This document shows positions 30,439-40,301 of a stretch of DNA of 64,000 nt, piece by piece; the first letter of the stretch is position 1; every line of letters begins with the position of its first letter. The DNA is taken from the NCBI GenBank assembly GCA_003020945.1, contig PXRU01000016.1, forward strand, positions 38,436-102,435, read 5' to 3'. The DNA is from Halobacteriales archaeon QS_6_71_20. GTDB taxonomy: Archaea > Halobacteriota > Halobacteria > Halobacteriales > Haloferacaceae. The translations under genes and the position numbers were made by a program. A model generated the notes under the pieces. That model made no database searches, had not been told where the DNA came from, and was given only the letters and a program-made list of their open reading frames with translations.

Positions 30439-32001
30439 TCAGCGCCCGTCGTACACCACGTCGCCGTCGACGGCGGTGAGCGCCACGTCGACCTCGTCGA
30501 TCCGGTCGGGGTGTGCCCACGGCGACTCCTCGAGCAGCACGAAGTCCGCGCGCTTGCCCGGCTCCAGCGTCCCCAGGCGGTCCTCGTCGAAGCCGGCGTA
30601 GGCGGCGCCGAGGGTGTACGCCCGCAGCGCCTCGGTGACGCCAAGCGACTGCCCCTCGCTGGGGGCGTTGACCGCGTAGTGGACGCCCAACAGGGGGTCG
30701 AGCGGCATGCAGTCGCTGCCGAACGCCAGCGGCGCCCCCGCGTCGAGGTGGGCGGGTAGGCGGTTGGCGTCGGTGCGACGGTCGCCGAGGCGGTCCGCGT
30801 ACAGGCCGCCCTCGAACCCCCACTTGTGGAAGTTGGGCTGGACCGACGCGACGACGCCGAGGTCGGCGATCCGCTCGATCGCCTCGTCGTCGGCCAGCTC
30901 GCAGTGTTCGATCCGGTGGCGGGCGTCGCCGGGCGCGTCCGTCCCCCCGTAGGCGTCGAGCACCGCGTCGACCGCGGCGTCGCCGATGGCGTGCAGCGTC
31001 ACCTGGAAGCCGTGGTCGTCGGCGCGGGCGACGAGCGCCCGGATCTCCTCGGGGTCGACCACCCACGTCCCGGTCCCGTCCGGGTCGTCGGCGTACGGCT
31101 CGTGGAGCTTCGCGGTCCGCCCGCCGAGGCTGCCGTCGGTGTACGACTTGATCGCGCCCGTCCGCACCATGTCGCTGCCGTGGTTCGTCCGGAGACCGGC
31201 GTCGATCAGCGAGTCGAGGTGGTCGGCCCAGTAGTTGATCCGCACGCGGACCGAGAGCTCGTCCGCGAGGTCGAGGTCCCGGTACACCTCCGGTGCCTTC
31301 GACCGCCGGACCATGTCGTGGACCGCGGTGACGCCGCGCTCGTTCGCGGTCGCCTGCGCGGCGCGGAGGAGCTCCTCCGCCTCGGCCGCGTCGGGTTCGA
31401 TCGCCTCGTACACGGGGTCGACGGCGGCCTCGACGACGACGCCGGTCGGCTCACCCCCCTCGGTGTGGACGTCGCCGTCGGGCATCTCCCCCCGGAGGCG
31501 GTCGAGCACCGGGTCGTTGACGCCGGCGACGTGCATGTCCTCGCGGAAGGCGACGACCGGAGCCGTCTCGCTTACCTCGTGGAGGTCCTCGCGGGTGAGG
31601 TAGCGCGACTCCGCCCACGTCGACTCGTCGTAGCCGAAGCCGAGCACCCACTCGTCGGCGCCCTCGCCGGAGCCGTCACTGCCTGCGGCGACCGCCTCGG
31701 CCCGCTCGCGGAGCAGGGCGACCGCCTCCGCGGGCGAGTCGGCCGCCGAGAGGTCGGCGTGGACGAGCGAGCGGCCCGAATTGAGAAGATGCGTGTGGGC
31801 GTCGATGAACCCCGGGAGCGCGACGCGACCCTCGGCGTCGAGCGTCTCGGTGTCGACGCCGGCGAGGAACTCGACGTCGTAGGTCGAGCCGAGGCGGACC
31901 ACCTCGCCGTCGCGGACGGCGAACGCCTCGTGCGTCTCGTCGGGGTCGGCGAGCGTGTGTACCTCGGCGTTCGTCACGACGAGGTCGGCTGGGTCGGTCA
32001 T
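30439..32001 (-). CDS. YtcJ-like amidohydrolase
   Basis: 520 aa from ATG 32001. Metal-dependent hydrolase of the amidohydrolase superfamily: PGFIDAHTHLLNSGRSL (HxH), GAIKSYTDGSLGGRTA, FQVTLHAIGDAAVDAVLDAY, HRIEHCELADDEAI, LAFGSDCMPLDPLLG and the C-terminal LGTLEPGKRADFVLLEESP. The family includes N-acyl and imidazolone-type hydrolases; the substrate here is not predictable. Stands alone between nadABC and hmgA. Confidence 0.85.
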   Translation of the reverse strand: MTDPADLVVTNAEVHTLADPDETHEAFAVRDGEVVRLGSTYDVEFLAGVDTETLDAEGRVALPGFIDAHTHLLNSGRSLVHADLSAADSPAEAVALLRERAEAVAAGSDGSGEGADEWVLGFGYDESTWAESRYLTREDLHEVSETAPVVAFREDMHVAGVNDPVLDRLRGEMPDGDVHTEGGEPTGVVVEAAVDPVYEAIEPDAAEAEELLRAAQATANERGVTAVHDMVRRSKAPEVYRDLDLADELSVRVRINYWADHLDSLIDAGLRTNHGSDMVRTGAIKSYTDGSLGGRTAKLHEPYADDPDGTGTWVVDPEEIRALVARADDHGFQVTLHAIGDAAVDAVLDAYGGTDAPGDARHRIEHCELADDEAIERIADLGVVASVQPNFHKWGFEGGLYADRLGDRRTDANRLPAHLDAGAPLAFGSDCMPLDPLLGVHYAVNAPSEGQSLGVTEALRAYTLGAAYAGFDEDRLGTLEPGKRADFVLLEESPWAHPDRIDEVDVALTAVDGDVVYDGR

Positions 32002-32649
32002 TACCCCGTTGTGGTGTCGGGCGGCGGATTAACCGTTCGGGAACGATCGGGCGTCGTGGGTTTTGTCGGTGGGGATGTCGGGCGTGGGCGTGCGGTTGGA
32101 GTGGAGATGACCGAGTGCGGATGACCGAGAAAGCCCCCGCCGTCGTCGACTCCCGCGAGTCGCTGCGCTCCTCGCTCGCTTCGTTCGCTCCGGTGTTACT
32201 TTCTCGGGGTTCGTCGACGACGGCGGCCCGTTTCAGTCCACCCGCCGCGACCACACCGCGGCCTCGACCTCCCCGACTGACTCACTCACTCCGTTCGCCG
32301 TTCGCTGCCGCGGTCTCGCCCCGCTCGACCGCACACCGCTCGCGTGACCGAAGGCTCGCCGGCACGCGCCACCCGCGGTTCGCACACACCGTGCAGACGG
32401 GTCCGACGCGCGGCCCGTCCGTATCCCCGGGCGGGACTGAAAAGGGCCGCGTCGCTCGGGGAAGGCGCGGACCGACAAGCACCGCAGCGAGCGAAGCGAG
32501 CGAGGAGCACAGCGGCCGCACCGACCCGAGCGACGCGGGGGCTTTCGGTCGGTGCTGCCGGACGAGACCGCCGGCGAGAACGGATCCCTCGCCACCACTC
32601 GACCCCGAGGATCGACACGACTTAGCGACGGCCGCCACCACACCACGGT
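32002..32649. other. 648-bp divergent intergenic region
   Basis: Lies between the amidohydrolase and hmgA starts; holds the inverted-repeat element listed separately and the hmgA promoter side (about 32600-32649). No RNA gene or convincing coding frame was recognised; several long open frames across it are GC-driven. Confidence 0.5.
32123..32550. repeat. 428-bp element with long imperfect terminal inverted repeats
   Basis: The left end (from 32123, GACCGAGAAAGCCCCCGC...) and the right end (to 32550, inverse GACCGAAAGCCCCCGC...) are imperfect inverted copies over about 70 bases. They include a GCTCCTCGCTCGCTTCG block at 32167-32183 matched near 32490-32506. The interior is unrelated GC-rich sequence without a gene. 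Looks like a miniature inverted-repeat element; ATGACCGAG occurs twice at the left flank. Confidence 0.55.
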
Positions 32650-33870
32650 ATGACCGACACGGACGCCGAGACGCTCGCCGAGCGCGTGCGGGAGGGCGAC
32701 CTCCGGCTGTACGAGTTGGCGGAGCACGCCGACGCCGACACCGCCGCCGCGACGCGGCGCCTGCTCGTCGAGCGCCACTCCGGGGCCGACCTCGACGCGA
32801 CCGGCGAGTACGCCTTCGACGCCGCGGACGCCGAGGCGAGCATCGAGAACATGGTGGGCGCGATCCAGATCCCGATGGGGGTGGTCGGCCCCGTCGAGAT
32901 CGACGGCGGCGCCGTCTCGGGGGAGCACTACCTCCCGATGGCGACGACCGAGGGGGCGCTGCTGGCCTCGGTGAATCGCGGCTGTGCGGCGCTCAACGCC
33001 GCCGGCGGCGCCGGCGCGCGCGTCCTGAAGAACCGGATGACCCGCGCCCCGGTGTTCCGCGTCGCCGACGTTGCCGAAGCGGAGGCGCTGTCCTCGTGGG
33101 TCCGCGACAACGTCGACGCCCTGCGCGAGGCCGCCGAGGCGACGACGAGCCACGGCGAACTGAAGGAGGCGACCCCGTACGTCGTCGGCAACACCGTCTT
33201 CGTCCGCTTCGGCTACGACACGAAGGACGCGATGGGGATGAACATGGCCACCATCGCGACCGAGGCGGCCTGCGACGTGATCGAGGCGGGGACGAGCGCC
33301 TCGCTGGTCGCGCTCTCGGGCAACCTCTGTGCGGACAAAAAGCCCGCCGCGATCGACGCCGTCGAGGGGCGGGGACGCACCGTCGCCGCGGACGTGACGG
33401 TCCCCCGCGGGACGGTGACAGAGACGCTGAACACGACCCCCGAGGCCGTCGCCGAGGTGAACACGCGCAAGAACCTCGTCGGCTCCGCGAAGGCGGGGAG
33501 CCTCGGCTTCAACGCCCACGTCGCCAACTCCGTGGCGGCGATGTTCCTCGCGACCGGCCAGGACGCCGCACAGGTCGTCGAGGGGGCCAACGCGATCACG
33601 ACCGCCGAGGTCGACGGGGACGGCGACCTCTACGTCAGCGTCACCGTCGCCTCCCTGGAGGTGGGCACCGTCGGCGGCGGGACGAAGCTCCCCACCCAGT
33701 CGGAGGCGTTGGACGTACTCGGACTCCGCGGCGGGGGGGATCCCGCCGGCAGCAACGCCGACGCGCTCGCGGAGGCGGTGACGGTCGCCGCGCTGGCCGG
33801 CGAGCTGTCGCTGCTGTCGGCGCTGGCGTCGCGAAACCTCTCGTCGGCGCACGCGAGCCTCGGGCGGTAG
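32650..33870 (+). CDS. hmgA: HMG-CoA reductase, class I
   Basis: 406 aa from ATG 32650. Catalytic residues in context: ATTEGALLASVNRGC (Glu), GNLCADKKPAAID (Lys), GYDTKDAMGMNMATIATEA (Asp) and the C-terminal SSAHASLGR (His). Produces mevalonate with NADPH, the committed step of archaeal isoprenoid lipid synthesis and target of statins. Length and class I motifs are normal for haloarchaea. Confidence 0.96.
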   Translation: MTDTDAETLAERVREGDLRLYELAEHADADTAAATRRLLVERHSGADLDATGEYAFDAADAEASIENMVGAIQIPMGVVGPVEIDGGAVSGEHYLPMATTEGALLASVNRGCAALNAAGGAGARVLKNRMTRAPVFRVADVAEAEALSSWVRDNVDALREAAEATTSHGELKEATPYVVGNTVFVRFGYDTKDAMGMNMATIATEAACDVIEAGTSASLVALSGNLCADKKPAAIDAVEGRGRTVAADVTVPRGTVTETLNTTPEAVAEVNTRKNLVGSAKAGSLGFNAHVANSVAAMFLATGQDAAQVVEGANAITTAEVDGDGDLYVSVTVASLEVGTVGGGTKLPTQSEALDVLGLRGGGDPAGSNADALAEAVTVAALAGELSLLSALASRNLSSAHASLGR

Positions 33871-33946
33871 CCGGTCGGCGTCGGTCCCGCACGCGTCGGC
33901 CGCGGCGTCGGGGCGGCACGGCCGCCGGTCCGCGTCGCCTCCCCGT

Positions 33947-34345
33947 TCATTGTTCGTTGAGCGCGACTATCAGCGCCCGCAGCGCCCGGCCGGTTCGCCG
34001 GCGAACCCGCAGCGGATCGCCCCACAGATGGGCGGCCATCGGCACCTGGAACGCCGCCGCGGCGAGGAAGAAGCCGCCCACCGCCGGGTGGACGTACGGC
34101 CAGGCCGCTACGCCGGCGGTCCCCTCCCACACGAGCAGGGCGTACGCCGCCGCGCCGTGCAGCGTCAGGAACACGCCGACCAGCGAGACGAACGTCGCGA
34201 CGAACGGCAGGCCGGCGTACGGCGGCGTCCCGGCGGCGCCGGCCGTCTCTGCGCCGCCGAACTGGAGCGGCAGTGCCGCACCGAGGCCGTTCCCGGTCGT
34301 CCCGTGAACCGGGGCGACCCCCACAATGGAGGTAAGCGCGAGCAC
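33947..34345 (-). CDS. Membrane protein, about four helices
   Basis: 132 aa if started at GTG 34345, which lies 28 bases after a TATA-like GTTTATTT (about 34370-34377) and would be leaderless; GTG 34324 is an alternative. Hydrophobic segments: VLALTSIVGVAPV, FVATFVSLVGVFLTLHGAAAYALLVW, HPAVGGFFLAAAAFQVPMAA; basic C-terminus. No family recognised. The start is uncertain. Confidence 0.5.
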   Translation of the reverse strand: MLALTSIVGVAPVHGTTGNGLGAALPLQFGGAETAGAAGTPPYAGLPFVATFVSLVGVFLTLHGAAAYALLVWEGTAGVAAWPYVHPAVGGFFLAAAAFQVPMAAHLWGDPLRVRRRTGRALRALIVALNEQ

Positions 34346-34406
34346 AGAAGCGAGGTGACAACCGACAACAAATAAACCACCGAGGGGACGGAACGTCCGG
34401 ACGCCC

Positions 34407-34931
34407 CTACAGCAGTCGGTACTGGCCGCGCGACTCGGTCGCCTCCCCCCGCCTCGTGAGGCGGTCGAGGAGGTCCCGCGCGGCCTCAGTAGGAACGCCG
34501 CGGTCGGTGGCGTACCCAACGATCGCCTCCTCGGTCGCGTTGCCCGCCCGGAGCGCGTCGCGGACGATCTCCTCGCGCGAGCGCGAGCCGCCGCCGTCGT
34601 CGGCGCCGGCGGCCGCGACCGCGTCCGGGTCCACCCCCGAACGCTCCAGGTACTCCCGGTCGTCGACCGCGCCGTCGAACGCCTCGACCTCGCGCTCCAG
34701 GTCGGCGACGCTGCCCGCCCGCTCGAACGCCGCCGTCTCGTCCCGCTTGTCCGCCAGCAGCTTCGCCCGCGCCTCCGCGGCCGCGGCGCGCTCCGCGGAC
34801 TCGTAGAACCGCTTGAGTCGGTCCGTCCGGTGGCGCGTGCCACAGCGCGCGCAGGTGGCCGACTCCTGGTCGTCAGGGTCCGACAGCAGCCAGTAGGTGC
34901 CACAGGAGCCGCAGCCGACGACCGTGTACAT
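34407..34931 (-). CDS. Zinc-ribbon/helical haloarchaeal protein (DUF5817-like)
   Basis: 174 aa from ATG 34931. N-terminal zinc ribbon CGSC...CARC (residues about 7-31), a charged coiled-coil middle (ERAAAAEARAKLLADKRDET) and a C-terminal winged-helix-like domain (SREEIVRDALRAGNATEEAI, then LLDRLTRRGEATESRGQYRLL). I recall this arrangement as the DUF5817 family; role unknown, probably DNA- or RNA-binding. Confidence 0.7.
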   Translation of the reverse strand: MYTVVGCGSCGTYWLLSDPDDQESATCARCGTRHRTDRLKRFYESAERAAAAEARAKLLADKRDETAAFERAGSVADLEREVEAFDGAVDDREYLERSGVDPDAVAAAGADDGGGSRSREEIVRDALRAGNATEEAIVGYATDRGVPTEAARDLLDRLTRRGEATESRGQYRLL

Positions 34932-35120
34932 GAACGAACTTGCGCGCCACCGGTGTTGAACCTTGCTCCGTCGGTCCGAGCCGGACGCGGACACCGACCT
35001 CCCACGGCGGTCCGTCGACTCCGTGCGGCGACCCCGCGACGATCTGCCGATCCTGCGTGACGGCCCGCCGACCCCGCCACGGCCCGCGGAACTAAGTCCG
35101 GGGCGGTCGGTGACTGCCGC

Positions 35121-35462
35121 ATGGATCACGTCCCGCGGGAGTCGGTCGACTCGACCGAGGCGGTCGACGGCGCCCATCTGGCACAGCTCGCGGCCGGCGA
35201 GGAGATGAGCGTGCAACACTTCACGATCGAGCCGGGCGCGTCCGTCCCGGAGCACAGCCATCGCCACGAGCAGGCCGGCTACATCGCCGACGGCACCCTC
35301 ACGTTCCTGCTGGCCGACGGCGAGGAGGTCGTCTGTGCGGCCGGCGACTCGTACGTGCTCGACGACGAGGAGGTACACGGCGCCGAGAACCGTGGCGACG
35401 TGCCCGTGACGGGGATCGACGTGTTCAGCCCGCCGCGGACGGACCCCGACTGGAAGGACTGA
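35121..35462 (+). CDS. Cupin-domain protein
   Basis: 113 aa from ATG 35121. A single cupin barrel with the metal-binding pattern EHSHRHEQAGYIADGTLTF (H-x-H-x3-E, G) and the second motif GDSYVLDDEEVHGAENRGD containing the last His. Small-molecule or metal sensor, or an isomerase; no specific substrate. Confidence 0.8.
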   Translation: MDHVPRESVDSTEAVDGAHLAQLAAGEEMSVQHFTIEPGASVPEHSHRHEQAGYIADGTLTFLLADGEEVVCAAGDSYVLDDEEVHGAENRGDVPVTGIDVFSPPRTDPDWKD

Positions 35463-35684
35463 AGCAGCGGCGGCGCTCTGGGGTACAGCGCGGCCGCGAC
35501 GAGGCGGTACGGCGCCACCGTCGGCGCAACGAGGCGGTACAGTGCCGCCAACGCATCGAGATGAACCGGTGCGAGCGCCGCCGCCGCCCGTCCGAGCCTC
35601 GCCGCGGGGGCCGATCGCGAAGGATCGTGGGAGGGGGGCCGGCGGACTCGATCAGACCTCAGTCCGCAGATACCTCGGACGGCC

Positions 35685-36299
35685 TCAGTCCGCTGTCGCC
35701 TCGTCCTCCCCGTCCATGTCCGCCTCCTCGACGCCCGGTGCCGCGGAGACGTCGACGTCCTCGGGCTCCTCGCCGCCGCCGACGAGCAGCTCGCCGTCCG
35801 GGCTCTCGACGTAGGCGTCGTCCGCGAAGCCGGCGACGGCGTTCTCGAACTCGCCGTCCGCCATCCGGTCGGGCGTCACCGGCGCGTCGGCGACGCCGTC
35901 GACGGGGCGGAACTCCCCGAGCGGGTCGTCGATGGTGATCCCGTAGCGGCTGAAGAACCGCTCGTAGCGGCGGTAGTGCTCCTCCAGTTCGTCGGCGGGG
36001 AACTCCATCATCTCCGCCCAGCCGTGGTTGAAGAAGTCGAAGTTGGCCTGGATGTGGGTGATCTCCCGGGCCTCCGCCTCGGGGTAGCCCGCCTCCAGTG
36101 CCGCGACGTACGTCTCCATCGTCGCGTCGAAGAAGTCGTCGAGGTGGTCGCGGCGCTCCTCGTGGCGCTCCTCGTCGGCCTTCTTCAGGAAGATCTCGGT
36201 GTGCATGTCGACGAGCTTGTCGTTGACGTAGTCGCCGACGACGGGCGTAGTGAGCGCGCGCTTCGCGGCCCAGTGTCGGACGTTCTGTCGGAGCTTCAT
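35685..36299 (-). CDS. Haloarchaeal hypothetical protein (DUF6149-like)
   Basis: 204 aa from ATG 36299. Begins MKLRQNVRHWAAKRALTTPV; the central helical region is AGYPEAEAREITHIQANFDF, then NHGWAEMMEFPADELEEHYR. The C-terminal tail is strongly acidic. I recall this as a conserved haloarchaeal family of unknown function; possibly tied to ferritin-like helical bundles, but no metal set is evident. Confidence 0.7.
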   Translation of the reverse strand: MKLRQNVRHWAAKRALTTPVVGDYVNDKLVDMHTEIFLKKADEERHEERRDHLDDFFDATMETYVAALEAGYPEAEAREITHIQANFDFFNHGWAEMMEFPADELEEHYRRYERFFSRYGITIDDPLGEFRPVDGVADAPVTPDRMADGEFENAVAGFADDAYVESPDGELLVGGGEEPEDVDVSAAPGVEEADMDGEDEATAD

Positions 36300-36577
36300 A
36301 CCCGCATCTGGGGACGCGGACCCTTGAATCTGCTCCGACGCGACCGTGAGGGTCGGCCGCCCGAGCGGATCGGCCGCGGGCCGCCGGCCGTCTGACGCAT
36401 CCGGGGGGTTGGCCGCCCGGATCCGGTCGGGGAGACCCGCCGATCGACGGGTCGACGTGGGTCGCCGAACTTGGACGCCCGGGGTGTAAAACGGATCGGG
36501 ATTTTCCGTGGTACGGACTCTCGTAAACCCTCTCGCGGATAGCAACCCACATTAACCCCGACTCCGAAGCCCGGAGT

Positions 36578-37822
36578 ATGAGCGAATCGTTCGTCATCAT
36601 CGGCGACGGGATCGCCGGTAGTTCCGCCGCCGAAACCCTCCGCGAGGAGGCGCCCGACGCCGACGTCACCGTGATCACGGACGAGGGCGAGGCCCTCTAC
36701 AACCGGATCCTCATCAAGGAGTTCGCCAAGGGGAAGCTGCCCGAGGCGCCGATCTCCATCCACGAGGAGGGATGGTACGAGGACCGCGACATCGAACTCG
36801 AACTCGACACGATGGTCGTCGACATCCGCACCGACGACCACGAGGTGGAGACCCACAGCGGCGACGTCCTCGAGTACGACAAGCTCCTGCTGGCCGTCGG
36901 CGGCACCCCCCAACAGCTCCCCGTCGAGGGGAGCGACGCCGAGGGCGTCCACCACTTCTGGACGTTCCAGGACGCCCGGCGCATCCGCGAGTCCGCCGAG
37001 GCGGCCGACGACGCCGTCATCGTCGGCGCGGGACTGCTCGGGATCGACCTCGCGGCGATCTGCGGCGCGCAGGGCATCCCCGGCAAGTACCTGATGCGGG
37101 GCGACTCCTGGTGGCGCTACGCGCTCTCGGCGGAGGGCGCGGAGATCATGCACGAGGCGATGCGCGAGCGCGGCGTCGAGCCCGTCTTCGACTCCGGCGT
37201 CGACCGCTTCGAGACGGACGAGGAGGGCCACGTCGCGGCCGCCGTCGACCCCGACGGCGACCGCTACGAGTGCGGCTTCGCGGGCGTCGCCATCGGGCTC
37301 AACCTCAACACGGAACTCGTCGAGGACACGCCCATCGAGGTCGACGACGGCATCGTCGTCGACGAGTTCATGCGCACGAACGACGAGGACGTGTTCGCGG
37401 CCGGCGACATCACACGCTTCCACGACGTGATCCTCGGCGAACGGGCGCAAAACGGCGCGTGGGGCAGCGCCAAGGAGCAGGGGTCCGTCGCCGCCAAGAA
37501 CATGCTCGAGTACGGGTCCGAGCAGTTCCGCTGGGTCTCCTCGTACTCCATCACCCACTTCGACTTCCCGTTCCTCTCCTTTGGCCACCCGACGCTGGGC
37601 GACGACGAGGTCATGCGGAAGATCGGCGACGACGAGTGGCGTCGCCTCGCGCTGAAGGACGGCCGCATCGTCGGCGGCGTCCTCATCGGCAACCTCGCCC
37701 CGCAGTCGGCGTACAAGCAGCTGATGCGCGAGCAGGTCGACGTCAGTGGCCAGAGAGACGTGCTCATGCGGGACGGCTTCTCGGTCGAGGACCTGGAGAC
37801 CGAGGGCGCGGCCGCCGAGTAG
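36578..37822 (+). CDS. NAD(P)/FAD-dependent oxidoreductase
   Basis: 414 aa from ATG 36578. Two Rossmann sites: FAD FVIIGDGIAGSSAAETLRE (residues 5-23) and NAD AVIVGAGLLGIDLAAICG (about 147-164), plus the ATG-like LLAVGGTPQQLPV and the second FAD motif DVFAAGDITRF. Architecture of ferredoxin/nitrite-reductase-type reductases (pyridine nucleotide-disulfide family without redox Cys pair). The electron acceptor is unknown. Confidence 0.85.
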   Translation: MSESFVIIGDGIAGSSAAETLREEAPDADVTVITDEGEALYNRILIKEFAKGKLPEAPISIHEEGWYEDRDIELELDTMVVDIRTDDHEVETHSGDVLEYDKLLLAVGGTPQQLPVEGSDAEGVHHFWTFQDARRIRESAEAADDAVIVGAGLLGIDLAAICGAQGIPGKYLMRGDSWWRYALSAEGAEIMHEAMRERGVEPVFDSGVDRFETDEEGHVAAAVDPDGDRYECGFAGVAIGLNLNTELVEDTPIEVDDGIVVDEFMRTNDEDVFAAGDITRFHDVILGERAQNGAWGSAKEQGSVAAKNMLEYGSEQFRWVSSYSITHFDFPFLSFGHPTLGDDEVMRKIGDDEWRRLALKDGRIVGGVLIGNLAPQSAYKQLMREQVDVSGQRDVLMRDGFSVEDLETEGAAAE

Positions 37823-37903
37823 ACGGCGCGCGGCCCCGACGAGGGTCGACCCCGGCGACGGGCGGACCGACACCGTTTTCGGCGGCTCGCTCCGAGTACG
37901 GGT

Positions 37904-38320
37904 ATGGACAGCGGCGGGTCGACCGACATGACGCTGGCGTTCGAGCTGGAGGCGCTGAAGTCGTTGGCGGACCCGAACGCGGTGTTCAGCGACGCGCGCG
38001 GGTGGACGGAGTACGTCGGCGTGGTCTCCGAGAAACCCACCTACGTCGTCACCAACTTCACCCGGAAACACCGCGTCCGCCAGGACTTCTTCTCGGGACC
38101 CCGCGGGGTCGCCGAGTCGCTTGAGAACGTGAAGCGTCAGTTCGACACCGCCCGCCACGTGTACGTCGGCACGACCGACGAGGACCGCGCGGTCGCCGAG
38201 GAGACCGGGTGGGAGTTCCTCCCCCTGGAGCGGGCGGCCGAGGCGGCCGACTGGGCGACCGCCGACCCCGAGGAGGAAGAGGACGCGTTCGCCGGGGAGT
38301 CGCGCGACGACTGGCCCTGA
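37904..38320 (+). CDS. Haloarchaeal hypothetical protein (DUF7124-like)
   Basis: 138 aa from ATG 37904; ATG 37928 (MTLAFELEALK) is an equally good start. Alpha/beta domain with DARGWTEYVGVVSEKPTYVV, then HRVRQDFFSGP, and an acidic tail. Conserved in haloarchaea as far as I recall; function unknown. Precedes mptA by 87 bases. Confidence 0.65.
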   Translation: MDSGGSTDMTLAFELEALKSLADPNAVFSDARGWTEYVGVVSEKPTYVVTNFTRKHRVRQDFFSGPRGVAESLENVKRQFDTARHVYVGTTDEDRAVAEETGWEFLPLERAAEAADWATADPEEEEDAFAGESRDDWP

Positions 38321-38407
38321 CGGGGGGCGCCGACGGACCCGGGGTCGCTTCCGCGGTTCAGGTTTCGAAACCACTAATCGCCGTCGACTCCTGGTGGTAC
38401 TCACTCA

Positions 38408-39334
38408 ATGAGCCATCAGTTGCCGGACGTGCAGGCCTCACGCCCAGACGTCTCCGTCGGGCTGAGTCAGGTCGGTGTGACTGGCGTCGAAAAACTCGTG
38501 AAGATCGACCGCGGGTCGGACCGACCGTGGGTGTTCATGGCGGAGTTCGCCGTGTTCGTCGACCTCCCCCGCGAGCGGAAGGGGATCGACATGAGCCGGA
38601 ACATGGAGGTCATCGACGAGGTGCTGGAGGCGGCCATCAGCGAGGACGCCTACCGGATCGAGGAGGTCTGCGGCGACGCCGCCGACCGGCTGCTGGCGAA
38701 ACACGACTACACGACGACGGCGGAGATCGAGATGACCGCCGAGCTTGTCACTCACGAGGAGACGCCGGCGTCCGGGCGGCGGACGCAGTCCACCTCGACG
38801 GTGGTCGCGAGCGCCGTCGCCGACGAGGACGGCACCCGCGAGGAGATCGGCGCGGAGGTCACCGGGATGACCGTCTGCCCCTGCTCGCAGGGGATGTCGG
38901 AGTCGCGTGCCCGCGAGACGCTGGACGACCTCGGCGTCGAGGACGAGGTCGCCGAGGAGTTCCTCGAACGGGTGCCCCAGCCGGGCCACTCCCAGCGCGG
39001 ACACGCGACGCTCACGTTCACCGCCGACGGCTCCCCCGACGTCGACCTGCTGGACGTGATCGACACCGCGCGCGAGGCGATGAGCGCCCGCATCTACAAC
39101 TACGCGAAGCGTCCCGACGAGGACCACATGACCTACGAGGCCCACATGGACGCGAAGTTCGTCGAGGACTGCGTCCGCGCGCTCGCCGAGGCGGTCGTCG
39201 ACCGCTACGAGCACCTGGAGGACGACGTCGTCGTCCACATGAAGCAGTCGAACGACGAGTCCATCCACCAGCACAACGCCCACGCCGAGCGCGACATCAG
39301 CATGGGCGCGCTGCGCGAGGAGCTTCACAGGTAA
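38408..39334 (+). CDS. mptA: GTP cyclohydrolase MptA
   Basis: 308 aa from ATG 38408. Type IB/FolE2-like enzyme: opens [19 protein letters not shown], active-site Cys in [31 protein letters not shown] and the C-terminal [20 protein letters not shown]. Converts GTP to 7,8-dihydroneopterin cyclic phosphate for pterin (folate-type) synthesis and, in haloarchaea, also supplies the archaeosine pathway. Fe(II)-dependent. Full length. Confidence 0.94.
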   Translation: MSHQLPDVQASRPDVSVGLSQVGVTGVEKLVKIDRGSDRPWVFMAEFAVFVDLPRERKGIDMSRNMEVIDEVLEAAISEDAYRIEEVCGDAADRLLAKHDYTTTAEIEMTAELVTHEETPASGRRTQSTSTVVASAVADEDGTREEIGAEVTGMTVCPCSQGMSESRARETLDDLGVEDEVAEEFLERVPQPGHSQRGHATLTFTADGSPDVDLLDVIDTAREAMSARIYNYAKRPDEDHMTYEAHMDAKFVEDCVRALAEAVVDRYEHLEDDVVVHMKQSNDESIHQHNAHAERDISMGALREELHR

Positions 39335-39486
39335 CGCGGGCGGAAGACGCCGCCGTCGGGTCGCGGGCGACTGTCCTCTACGACCGACCGTCCTCTGGCT
39401 ATGGCCGACCGCCGACAGCACTCAACCGTCGACAACGCCCAACCGTCGGCAGCGCTCGACCGCCGTTCACCCGTCGCCGGCGCTGC

Positions 39487-40207
39487 TCACCCGGGCAGCG
39501 GCGCGGCCTCCGCCCATCGCTCGCGGAACGACCGGCGGGCGTCGGCGGCGAACTCGGGGTCCTTGAGGTCGATCATCGCGAACGACTCGTCCGGGTCGAC
39601 CGGGCTCGGCACCTCCATGCACACCTCGGCGTCGTCGACGAGCGTGAACGTGCTCCGGAGCCCCGTGGCCGTCCGCACGGCGAAGTTCGGGTGGTCGGCC
39701 ATGCGGTCGAGGTAGCGTCGGCCGACGCTCTCCGGGAGTCGGTCCGGGAGCCCCTCCGACAGCAGCACCGACACGTCGACACCCCGCTCCAACGCGGCCT
39801 CCAGCTCCTCGGTCACCGACTCGCCGACGTCGCCGATGTCCAGCCCGGACGCCGGCGCGGCGGCGATCATCACCACTCGCTCGTCGGCCGCGGCGAAGCT
39901 CCGCCGAGAGCTCCTCGACGACCGCCTCGTACTGCTGGGCCCGCTCGTCGAGCTCGCGGCGTCGCTCCTCCAAGAGCCGGTCGAGCGCGGCGTCCGGCTC
40001 GACGGCGACGTACTTCTTCGGTCTGCTTGCGGCCTGGCTCCGGGCGAGCCGGTGTTGCTCCAGGCCGTTGAGCACGTCGTAGACGCGGCCCATGGGGACG
40101 CCGCTGGCGTCCGACAACTCCTTCGCCGTTGTCGCGCCCGAGTCGAGGAGCGCGCGGTACGCGCGCGACTCGTACTCGCTCAGCCCCAGATCGCGAAGGT
40201 CGGCCAT
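39487..40207 (-). pseudogene. TrmB-family regulator interrupted by frameshift
   Basis: Two frames of one TrmB gene. The N-terminal part (from ATG 40207) has the winged helix ADLRDLGLSEYESRAYRALL and ATTAKELSDASGVPMGRVYD and a coiled coil ending EEVVEELSAE. The C-terminal part (39487 to about 39897, another frame) carries the ligand domain DERVVMIAAAPASG..., GVDVSVLLSEGLPDRLPESV, MEVPSPVDPDESFAMIDLKD. Removing one base near 39898 (CTT in GAGCTTCGCC, coding strand) restores a 239-aa reading frame of normal length. Either a real mutation or a sequencing slip; without correction the regulator would be truncated. Confidence 0.8.
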
Positions 40208-40301
40208 GGCCCCCACATGGAACGGTCTCACAAAAAACCAAGCGTCGGTTTCCCGCTCTCGAACGCCGGTCCCGGGTGTCGCGGCCGAGCCGAGCGTGCG
40301 A

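Noticed and set aside
32115..34307. 730-codon open frame on the plus strand over the hmgA region
   Set aside because: Extremely Arg/Gly-rich, no motif, out of frame with hmgA, which is certain.
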